This document shows, in pieces, positions 1 through 5,592 of a stretch of 7,272 nt of DNA. A program made the translations under genes and the position numbers. How positions within the stretch are numbered: the first letter of the stretch is position 1; every line of letters begins with the position of its first letter. This DNA comes from Helicobacteraceae bacterium (lineage in GTDB: Bacteria; Campylobacterota; Campylobacteria; Campylobacterales; Sulfurimonadaceae): contig JALUKO010000321.1 in assembly GCA_027056525.1 (NCBI GenBank), positions 1 to 7,272 on the forward strand, written 5' to 3'. The notes below the pieces were generated by a model. The model did no database searches, had not been told where the DNA came from, and saw only the letters and a program-made list of their open reading frames with translations.

Positions 1-91
1 CCTGCTTCTGAATGGGAGTCGGTTCTGTGTAACCTTGTTCTGCTATAGCTTGGAGTATAGGTTTACACAGACCTAAGTTGTTAAATGACAT
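1..91 (-). CDS. DEAD-box ATP-dependent RNA helicase, N-terminal fragment (runs off left edge)
   Basis: Only the first 30 codons are inside the window, starting from the ATG whose complement is at 89-91 and continuing past position 1. The peptide opens MSFNNLGLCKPILQAIAEQG and ends with YTEPTPIQKQ. This is the Q motif of DEAD-box RNA helicases: a conserved Phe (F3) upstream, the GL....L.AI...GY spacing, and P-TPIQ with the adenine-contacting Gln (Q28). Family members unwind short RNA duplexes using ATP in the cytoplasm, in ribosome assembly, mRNA decay or cold adaptation. The start so close to the Q motif suggests an RhlE-like protein, but the subfamily cannot be fixed from 30 residues. An AAGG lies 8 bases before the ATG. 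The gene follows tlyA on the same strand after a 127-base gap, so it may have its own promoter. The helicase core (DEAD, SAT, HRIGR motifs) is outside the window. Confidence 0.85.
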   Translation of the reverse strand, partial: MSFNNLGLCKPILQAIAEQGYTEPTPIQKQ

Positions 92-163
92 ATATGGAGC
101 CTTGTTATGAAAGTTAAAGATGGCGCTTCTAAAAATGGGCACATCTGAAGTTTTAAGTGTGCA

Positions 164-169
164 ATCATA
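164..169 (-). promoter_or_regulatory. Possible -10 element for the DEAD-box helicase gene
   Basis: On the minus strand the gap between tlyA and the helicase start contains TATGAT, one mismatch from TATAAT, preceded by T-rich sequence (a run of seven T ending about 5 bases upstream). Campylobacterota vegetative promoters usually show a good -10 and periodic T-rich tracts instead of a clear -35, which fits. It would give a leader of roughly 65 bases. The match is short in AT-rich DNA, so chance is a real alternative. Confidence 0.3.
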
Positions 170-218
170 GCATATAAAAAAATGAAGCTCCTATGTAAAA
201 AAAACTAACGACTCACAC

Positions 219-926
219 CTACTTCTCAAAATAGTAACAATACTCAAGGTTGCCCTCTTTTCCCGTGAGCTTTGAGGGTGATTTTACAATGAGCTTCCAC
301 CCTTTGAGTTTGCAGGCATTTTCAAAGCTAAGCATCGCTTTGAGTATAGCTTTTTTATCAAGAACAACACCGTTTTTGTCACGTTTTGCTTCACGACCTA
401 CTTCAAACTGCGGCTTAAAGAGTAGTATGATCTTTTGATCTGCCAAACGATCTACATCATCTAAAATATATAAAAGTGAGATGAAAGAGACATCACTCAC
501 CACAAGGTCAAACTTTGTCTCACTCTTAAACTTTCTAATGTCACAACTTTCATAGGAAAGTACACGCGTATCACTTTGTAAACTCTTGTGAAGCTGACCT
601 CTTCCGACATCCACCGCACTCACCCCGGAAATACCCGCTTCTAAAAGTACCTGCGTAAAGCCTCCTGTTGATGCACCTATGTCCAGAGCCGTTTTAGAAG
701 TTAGATCAAGGTTGATCTCTTCTAAAAAAGCACTCAGTTTATAAGCGGCTCGCGAAACATAGTTTTCATGTTCCTCTACTGAGACCTCATCGCTTTCACC
801 TAGTTTATATGCACTTTTGAGCACAACTTTTGAGTTGACACTCACATACCCTTTTTTTATCAGCGTTTGTGCTTTTGTTCTACTTTGCGCCATATTATTT
901 TCAAGCAGGTAGTTATCCAGTCGCAT
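219..926 (-). CDS. tlyA: TlyA-family rRNA (cytidine-2'-O)-methyltransferase / hemolysin A homologue
   Basis: A 235-residue protein of normal TlyA length. Residues 1-45 form an S4-type RNA-binding domain (MRLDNYLLENN...SRTKAQTLIKKG.V.VN). Residues about 60-235 form an FtsJ/RrmJ-type Rossmann methyltransferase: the SAM-binding loop LDIGASTGGFT is at 81-91, and the likely K-D-K-E catalytic set is K63 (AAYK), D145 (VVSD), K171 (LLFKP) and E228 (GNLEY). Characterised TlyA proteins methylate the 2'-O of cytidines in 16S (and sometimes 23S) rRNA and affect capreomycin susceptibility. The old 'hemolysin' name reflects an indirect phenotype. Its ATG shares one base with the stop of the outer-membrane gene upstream (TAATG), and a GGAGA lies about 10 bases before it, so translation is probably coupled. 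In Helicobacter and Campylobacter tlyA is often next to ribF; here the next gene is a helicase instead. No hairpin terminator is visible after the stop. Confidence 0.95.
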   Translation of the reverse strand: MRLDNYLLENNMAQSRTKAQTLIKKGYVSVNSKVVLKSAYKLGESDEVSVEEHENYVSRAAYKLSAFLEEINLDLTSKTALDIGASTGGFTQVLLEAGISGVSAVDVGRGQLHKSLQSDTRVLSYESCDIRKFKSETKFDLVVSDVSFISLLYILDDVDRLADQKIILLFKPQFEVGREAKRDKNGVVLDKKAILKAMLSFENACKLKGWKLIVKSPSKLTGKEGNLEYCYYFEK

Positions 927-1483
927 TAAAACTGTATCTCCAAAGCAGTGTACACATAGTGTATTTTCATATCGTACGTATCTATGGCGTTCTCAGTAGA
1001 GTTGTCATAGGTAAAGTCATACATATCATATGCCAGTTTGACACTGTAGCGTTCATCAAGTCTGAAACTTCCACCCACACCATACACAAAAGTAAAACTA
1101 TTACCTTTGATGCCACTTTGACTCATCTCACCTACACCAAATTTTGCATAAAAATCCAAAACATCATCGAAAAAAGCATAGTGTGCCAAGGTACTCACGC
1201 TGATGGCACTAAAACCCAGGCTTGTGTTCTCATCTATCCTATAGCCATCACTTGAGTGCCATGCATCAAAACTCACATAGCCAAGCTCCACAGAAAGGTG
1301 TTTGTTGATATATGCCCCACCGTAAAAAGTGGCAGACTTTGTTCTGTCATCTTTGAGGGTAGCGTAAAAGCCATCGTCGTTATACTTCGATACACCATAA
1401 CCCAGACCTATATAAGGACCCCCGTCTCTATCTGCTGCAGCAAAAGAGAAAAGTAGTACCATAACCGTTAGCAACCTCAACAT
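926..1483 (-). CDS. Outer-membrane beta-barrel protein (OmpA/opacity-type porin-like family), function unknown
   Basis: A 185-residue precursor. The N-terminus is a signal peptide: a basic start (MLRLL), a hydrophobic core to about residue 14, then AAA at 15-17 giving an AXA signal-peptidase I site before D18. The mature part alternates polar and aromatic/hydrophobic residues in segments separated by Gly- or Asp-rich turns (for example PYIGLGYGVS, TFYGGAYI, LSVELGYVSF, FYAKFGVGEM, FTFVYGVGGSF, YSVKLAYDMYDF). It ends in ALEIQF, the C-terminal Phe signature recognised by the BAM assembly machinery. The size and segment count suggest an 8-stranded barrel, like the OMP_b-brl family. The ligand or role cannot be read from sequence. 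It sits between ligA and tlyA with one-base TAATG overlaps at both ends, and its own ATG is preceded by GGGAAGG about 6 bases upstream. An envelope protein between two cytoplasmic nucleic-acid enzymes is odd; shared transcription need not mean shared function. Confidence 0.85.
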   Translation of the reverse strand: MLRLLTVMVLLFSFAAADRDGGPYIGLGYGVSKYNDDGFYATLKDDRTKSATFYGGAYINKHLSVELGYVSFDAWHSSDGYRIDENTSLGFSAISVSTLAHYAFFDDVLDFYAKFGVGEMSQSGIKGNSFTFVYGVGGSFRLDERYSVKLAYDMYDFTYDNSTENAIDTYDMKIHYVYTALEIQF

Positions 1484-3444
1484 TATGAACCTTCCCTTAG
1501 AAGTTGTCTCATCTCATCTTCACTGAGTGTTTTGACGCCAAGACTTTCTGCCTTGTCATACTTGCTTCCGGCATCTTCCCCGTAAATGAGAAAGTTGGTT
1601 TTTTTACTCACACTTGAGCTTACCTTTGCACCCAAAGACTCCAGCATCTCTTTGATGGCACCGCGAGATTCACTCATTGTTCCTGTCAGTACCACAGTTG
1701 TGCCTTTAAAAGGGTTTTCTTTAGCTTCAGCCTTTTGCTCAGGCTCTTTTGGATGCAGTATCTCTTGGAGTTGTATGATACTCTCACGATTGACTCTGAT
1801 AAACTCCAAAAGGGACTCAGCCATCTCTTCACCTATACCCTCACAGGCGATAATCTCCTCTTTGGAAACTTCTAAAAATCTCTCACCAAAAGCTTCACTC
1901 AAGGTTTTGGAAGCTACCTCGCCAATATGTTCGATCCCAAGCGCATTGATAAAACGCCAATACTCGCACCCTTTGGCATTTTCTATTGCTCTAAGAAGAT
2001 TGTGTGCTTTTTTCTCTTTAAAACCTTCAAGTCTAAGGAGCTTCTCTAAGCTCAGATCAAAAAGATCCAAAACACTTTTTACAAGATCTGCATTGTAGAG
2101 CTGTTCCACTATTTTCTCACCAAGCCCATCTATGTTCAAACAGGGTTTGGAAGCAAAATAGATAATAGAGTTCACCACCCGTGCTTCACACTTAAGATTT
2201 TGACATTTGAGAAGTACACCCTCATCCAAGAGTTCACTGCCACATACCGGACATACGCTCGGACGTGAAAGCTTTTTCTCCTTGCCACTACGTTCATGTG
2301 TTAGCACCTTGATGATCTTGGGTATAACATCACCGCTTCTTAAAATGATCACCTTGTCACCGATACGAATATCTTTTCGCTCAATCTCATCAAAGTTATG
2401 TAGAGTAGCTCTCTCTACAACCACACCTTCTATATCTGTCGGCTCCACTATCGCTACAGGTGTCACTGCCCCTGTTCTTCCAACTTGCAGCACGATATCT
2501 TTGAGCGTGGTTATCTTCTCAACTGCCGGAAATTTATAGGCTACACTAAAACGAGGGTTTTTAACGGTATAGCCCATATCTATCTGAGCAGCTATCTCGT
2601 TGACCTTGACCACCATCCCATCGAGCATCATCGGATAGCTCTCTCTTTCACTTTTCATAACTTCATAGATATCCTGAATCTCTTTGTAATCTTTACAGCG
2701 TGCTCTTTGTGGCGGTTTTTTAAAGCCAAGAGAGTAGATATATTCCATCTTCTCACTCAGAAGTTTATGATCAAGCTCATTCACCCCGACACCATAAGGT
2801 AAAAACACCAGATTTCTAGCAGCGGTTATGCTTGAGTCAAGCTGTCTAAGACTTCCCGCTGCTGCATTTCTCGGGTTTGCAAAAACCGCTTCACCCTGCT
2901 TTATACGCTCTAGGTTGATCTTGTCAAACTCATCTTTAAATATCACCACTTCACCGCGGATCTCTATGGTTTTTTGATGCTCTATACTCAAAGGGATGGA
3001 GCGGATAGTTTTAACATTTTGTGTGATATCCTCACCCACTACACCATCACCACGTGTTATCCCTTGGAAGAGTTCCCCGTTTTTGTAGATAAGGTTCAAA
3101 CTGGCACCGTCAAATTTTGGTTCACAGTAAAAGCTTATATTAGTGTCGAGTTTATATGTTTTTGTAAGCCACTTCTGTAATCCATCGGCATCAAAAACAT
3201 CCTCAAGCGACCACATACGAGAGAGATGTTTCGCTTTGCTAAACCCTGATGAGATCACATCCCCCACCCTTTGTGTCGGTGAATCTTTAAGTATCTTCTC
3301 TTTGTTGTTGTGCTCAAATCCCACCACTTCATGATAGAGCTTGTCATACACTTCATCTGTAGTCAGAGGATCATCAAGCACATAATAATGGTACGCATAA
3401 AGGTTGAGTTTTTCAACGGCTTGGGTATATTCTTCAAAAGTCAT
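1483..3444 (-). CDS. ligA: NAD(+)-dependent DNA ligase LigA
   Basis: A complete 653-residue bacterial DNA ligase that seals 3'-OH/5'-phosphate nicks using NAD+ in replication and repair. Domain Ia, which binds NMN, contains the YHYYVLDDPLTTDEVYDKL stretch at 18-36. The nucleotidyltransferase domain has EPKFDG with the adenylated Lys at K110, then EIRGEVVI (161-168), ANPRNAAAGSLRQ (189-201), LDGMVVKV (274-281) and VAYKFP (301-306). The OB fold follows (about 310-385). A four-cysteine zinc finger uses C398, C401, C414 and C419. Helix-hairpin-helix repeats occupy about 430-560, including LEGFKEKKA and CEGIGEEMAESL. A BRCT domain closes the protein (about 578-653, FKGTTVVLTGTMSESR onward). All expected catalytic and metal residues are present, and length is typical. 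The start ATG has only a weak GGA about 9 bases upstream. The stop TAA shares its last base with the ATG of the outer-membrane gene. Confidence 0.99.
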   Translation of the reverse strand: MTFEEYTQAVEKLNLYAYHYYVLDDPLTTDEVYDKLYHEVVGFEHNNKEKILKDSPTQRVGDVISSGFSKAKHLSRMWSLEDVFDADGLQKWLTKTYKLDTNISFYCEPKFDGASLNLIYKNGELFQGITRGDGVVGEDITQNVKTIRSIPLSIEHQKTIEIRGEVVIFKDEFDKINLERIKQGEAVFANPRNAAAGSLRQLDSSITAARNLVFLPYGVGVNELDHKLLSEKMEYIYSLGFKKPPQRARCKDYKEIQDIYEVMKSERESYPMMLDGMVVKVNEIAAQIDMGYTVKNPRFSVAYKFPAVEKITTLKDIVLQVGRTGAVTPVAIVEPTDIEGVVVERATLHNFDEIERKDIRIGDKVIILRSGDVIPKIIKVLTHERSGKEKKLSRPSVCPVCGSELLDEGVLLKCQNLKCEARVVNSIIYFASKPCLNIDGLGEKIVEQLYNADLVKSVLDLFDLSLEKLLRLEGFKEKKAHNLLRAIENAKGCEYWRFINALGIEHIGEVASKTLSEAFGERFLEVSKEEIIACEGIGEEMAESLLEFIRVNRESIIQLQEILHPKEPEQKAEAKENPFKGTTVVLTGTMSESRGAIKEMLESLGAKVSSSVSKKTNFLIYGEDAGSKYDKAESLGVKTLSEDEMRQLLREGS

Positions 3445-3465
3445 CTCTAATCCAAAATAGTTTTT

Positions 3466-3481
3466 ATTGTATGAGATTTTA
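3466..3481 (-). promoter_or_regulatory. Candidate promoter region for the ligA unit
   Basis: The 67 bases between the EAL remnant's stop and the ligA ATG contain two overlapping -10-like hexamers on the minus strand: TAAAAT (complement at 3476-3481) and TACAAT (complement at 3466-3471), each one mismatch from TATAAT. They are preceded by T-rich sequence (TTTATTCTTTTAG). No clear -35 is seen, as is usual for vegetative promoters of Campylobacterota. Either would give a leader of about 15-30 bases. This would separate ligA transcription from the exporter unit upstream. It is a pattern call in AT-rich DNA. Confidence 0.3.
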
Positions 3482-3511
3482 TCTAAATGTAGCTAAAAGA
3501 ATAAAGAGATG

Positions 3512-3712
3512 TTACAAGCCATGTTCTAGAAGTTGTGTTGCCGCTTTTGTATCTAATGGTTTTGAATATAAATACCCCTGAATAATCGGAACACCAAGAT
3601 CAATAAAAAACTCTTGCTGCTGTTTATTTTCAACCCCTTCCACAACACACTCAAGTTTATAAATATCAACAATATTTTTTATAACTTTGACCAGATCTTC
3701 ATCTTGGATATT
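3512..3712 (-). pseudogene. Remnant of an EAL-domain (c-di-GMP phosphodiesterase) gene, C-terminal end only
   Basis: Minus-strand reading from 3712 to a TAA at 3512-3514 gives 66 codons with no in-frame ATG. They contain EDLVKVIKNIVDIYKLECVV, followed by EGVENKQQQEFFIDLGVPII and QGYLYSKPL. These match the last conserved blocks of EAL phosphodiesterases: the [VA]EGVE motif whose Glu contributes to the active site, and the QGY[LFY]xSKP motif. Immediately upstream the frame is broken by TGA (complement at 3713-3715). Adding one base to the nearby A run (GAAATAT to GAAAATAT) restores KRDNKFLIENIQDEDLV, which resembles the KIDxSFI block with the catalytic Lys, back to about 3738. Further upstream lies the MATE stop at 3763, so the rest of the EAL domain (the EAL signature and DDFG metal site) is missing. 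What remains cannot be an active enzyme. It is most likely a deleted and frameshifted relic; a sequencing error could explain the frameshift but not the missing 5' part. Confidence 0.85.
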
Positions 3713-3762
3713 TCAATGAGAAACTTGTTGTCTCTTTTTTACTCATCTCTGCAAAAGATATA

Positions 3763-5079
3763 CTAAACTTTTGTATAAAGCCATTTCCCTTGAGCATAGA
3801 TACGCCAGTAGATGATCCCTTTGATCAATGTTTCAATATTCATGATGACAAAGATAGCAATAATTCCAAAACCCATTTTATATGCTACATATGATGGTAT
3901 CACTCTAAAGAACCATAATGAAAAAAGATTGATCTTGAGTGTTGTTTTTGTCGCCCCGGCCCCTCGAAGTGCTGCCCCGTATACAAAGTTTATCGCAAGT
4001 GGAATCTGTGCGAGACCCACGAGTATAAGATAGTATGATGCTATGGTAACGGTAGCCTCATCTTTAGTAAAGAAACCTACCAAAAACTCTGGAAAAAGTA
4101 TGAGAAACAACCCTACACTTCCCATAAATACATACGCGATCCGTCCACTTATAATACCCATGGCATATGCTTTTTCATATCTTTGTGCACCCAGATTTTG
4201 TCCTACAAGTGCCATAGCTGCAATAGCAAAACCAAAACCGGGCATAAAAGCTATCCCCTCAATACGCAGGCCCACCTGATATCCGGCAAGCTCTGCTGTA
4301 CCATAGGCTGTGATGATGGCAACAAAAACCAAAAATGAGAGACTTGATATGCCACGATCAAGTGCTGCACTCCATCCGACACTCCACACACGTTTGAGAT
4401 CACGGCTTCTAAAGATGGGGATAATTCCAAGCTTTGCTCTTGGAAGTTTTAAAAGAAAAAAGTATACAAGCACATTAAAACTGTATGCAATGATAGTCGC
4501 AATAGCAGCACCCTCAATCCCCATCGCTTCAAAACCAAAGTGACCAAAAATAAAAGTATAGTTTAACAATGCGTTCAATGCAGAGGAGAAAAGCTTGATA
4601 TAAAGAGAGCTTTTAGTATCCCCCGCTGCAGAAAGTGCATTATAGAGCAGTGTATCTATAAAAATAACAACAATCCCCAAAGAGATGATCTTAAAATAAA
4701 GTGACCCCTGATGCACCACATCTGCTTGAGCGCCCATGAGTGTATATATGGACTCACTTCCCAAATAGCCTCCAATACTTACAAAAACAGAAAGAACTAT
4801 AGCAAAGAGGGTCAGTGAAAACAGAAGTGCCGAGGCCCGCTTTTTTCGCCCCTGTCCGATAAAGCGTGAAATAAGAGCATTGCCACCCACAACATAGAGC
4901 GTCATAAGCACATTGATGATCATCATAAACTGCATACTCATACCAACAGCAGCCAGCGCACTCACACTTACCATGCCCACCATGAGCATATCTATGAGAA
5001 TCTGAAGTATATCTACTAAGTGTTTTAGGGCTGCAGGAAGTGCGAGAGAAAAAACTTTTTTAGTGTCTTTTGAGATCAG
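3763..5079 (-). CDS. MATE-family multidrug/cation antiporter with probable non-ATG start
   Basis: An inner-membrane exporter of the MATE family (Na+- or H+-driven drug/metabolite efflux). The first ATG is at 4989 and would give 408 residues beginning MLMVGMVSV, cutting through TM1. The open frame continues upstream with typical MATE N-terminal sequence (KKVFSLALPAALKHLVDILQ, then ILID before MLMVG), back to a CTG at 5079-5077. That start gives 438 residues, the usual family length. Other family marks are AAGDTKSSLY in the first half and, in the second half, the conserved VGLRIEGIAFMPGFGFAIAA region followed by VGQNLGAQRYEKA and ALRGAGATKTTL, consistent with two six-helix bundles. The CTG lies in CTGA overlapping the upstream gene's TGA, in the manner of an ATGA junction. 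An alternative is an in-frame ATT at 5091 with GAGG 7 bases before it. The substrate is unknown. It is the last intact gene of a four-gene overlapping unit and is followed by the EAL remnant. Family call is firm; the start is inferred. Confidence 0.92.
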   Translation of the reverse strand: MISKDTKKVFSLALPAALKHLVDILQILIDMLMVGMVSVSALAAVGMSMQFMMIINVLMTLYVVGGNALISRFIGQGRKKRASALLFSLTLFAIVLSVFVSIGGYLGSESIYTLMGAQADVVHQGSLYFKIISLGIVVIFIDTLLYNALSAAGDTKSSLYIKLFSSALNALLNYTFIFGHFGFEAMGIEGAAIATIIAYSFNVLVYFFLLKLPRAKLGIIPIFRSRDLKRVWSVGWSAALDRGISSLSFLVFVAIITAYGTAELAGYQVGLRIEGIAFMPGFGFAIAAMALVGQNLGAQRYEKAYAMGIISGRIAYVFMGSVGLFLILFPEFLVGFFTKDEATVTIASYYLILVGLAQIPLAINFVYGAALRGAGATKTTLKINLFSLWFFRVIPSYVAYKMGFGIIAIFVIMNIETLIKGIIYWRIYAQGKWLYTKV

Positions 5080-5348
5080 TTTTGAAATAATTGTGCCACC
5101 TCATTCATAGTCTCAAAAAGTTCCTCTTTCGTATCAAACTCTAAAACTACCCGATCTTTTACGTCTTCATTCAAAGGTGTAAAATCAAAAACCAAAACAA
5201 AAGAGCGCAGTGTAACTTTGTCCTGATTGGTCTCAATCCACTCTAAACTCATCTCCGCAACTTCGCCATACATCTCCACAACAGCCGCAGGGTAAAGTCG
5301 TGTCAGTTTACTTAGATCAAGATCACCTTTGTTTGAACTATATAGCAT
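5076..5348 (-). CDS. Uncharacterised small acidic soluble protein (about 90 residues)
   Basis: I do not recognise this family. Two ATGs are adjacent; with the second (5348) the protein has 90 residues beginning MLYSSNKGDLD, with the first (5351) 91. It has no signal peptide or membrane segment. It is acidic, and the pattern suggests an alpha/beta fold: a central LRSFVLVFDF strand followed by a VVLEFDTKEELFETMNEVAQ stretch, with a final amphipathic helix ending LFQN. Its start overlaps the end of the 84-residue membrane gene by 11-14 bases. Its stop TGA lies inside CTGA at the presumed MATE start, so it is physically tied to both neighbours and is probably made with them. A cytoplasmic partner or regulator of the adjacent exporters is possible but is inference from position only. 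The tight packing and a good ribosome-binding site argue that it is a real gene. Confidence 0.75.
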   Translation of the reverse strand: MLYSSNKGDLDLSKLTRLYPAAVVEMYGEVAEMSLEWIETNQDKVTLRSFVLVFDFTPLNEDVKDRVVLEFDTKEELFETMNEVAQLFQN

Positions 5349-5592
5349 CATCTTCCTTATTGAGTGTCTTTCTCATCTCTCCTTTTTGCATTTTCAGATA
5401 CGCCAAAAATCCAAGCAGGGTTCCCACTATGATAAATACAGCGCCTACAAAGTCCTCTTTTTCATATGCCATAACAATCCAGCATATATCTGCAAAAAGA
5501 TACACAATAACCGCATTAAATATCTGTCCCTTGTAAGTTAAGTATGCACCTATGTTGAGAAGTATGCCACCCAGTACTGCAAATGATATCAT
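5338..5592 (-). CDS. Small integral membrane protein (84 residues), PnuC-like in appearance, function unknown
   Basis: An 84-residue protein with three predicted membrane segments, about residues 3-20 (FAVLGGILLNIGAYLTY), 24-43 (IFNAVIVYLFADICWIVMAY) and 48-67 (FVGAVFIIVGTLLGFLAYL), and a charged cytoplasmic-type tail (KMQKGEMRKTLNKEDDA). The repeated short helices, the internal Trp and the 'GxxLGFLAYLK' ending look like the small PnuC/SWEET-like membrane proteins of bacteria, but this is a weak resemblance that should be checked by profile search. The ATG sits in an ATGA overlap with the stop of the MFS gene, with GAGG 4 bases before it, so it is very probably co-translated. Its own 3' end overlaps the next small gene. 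With an exporter before it and another after, it may be an accessory subunit, but nothing in the sequence proves that. Confidence 0.75.
   Translation of the reverse strand: MISFAVLGGILLNIGAYLTYKGQIFNAVIVYLFADICWIVMAYEKEDFVGAVFIIVGTLLGFLAYLKMQKGEMRKTLNKEDDAI
5354..5358 (-). promoter_or_regulatory. Ribosome-binding site that decides the start of the 90-residue protein
   Basis: On the minus strand AAGGA is followed by AGATGATG. It lies 2 bases before the first ATG (5351) but 5 bases before the second (5348). Five bases is a workable Shine-Dalgarno spacing and two is not, so the second ATG is preferred. The site lies inside the 3' end of the upstream membrane-protein gene. Confidence 0.6.

Noticed and set aside
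192..218. T-run after the tlyA stop (minus strand) as an intrinsic terminator
   Set aside because: Eight T are present, but no GC-rich inverted repeat precedes them, so a factor-independent hairpin is not supported.
1586..2098. 170-codon plus-strand open frame
   Set aside because: It lies wholly antisense to ligA, whose catalytic motifs and zinc finger are unambiguous. Its peptide is Ser/Leu-rich shadow sequence with no domain or signal. Other plus-strand frames inside tlyA, the barrel gene, ligA, the MATE and the MFS genes were dropped for the same reason.
3702..3746. Mini-ORF on the minus strand starting MSKKETTSF just after the MATE stop
   Set aside because: It has only 15 codons and reads through a frame-broken part of the EAL remnant. 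It is better explained as relic sequence.
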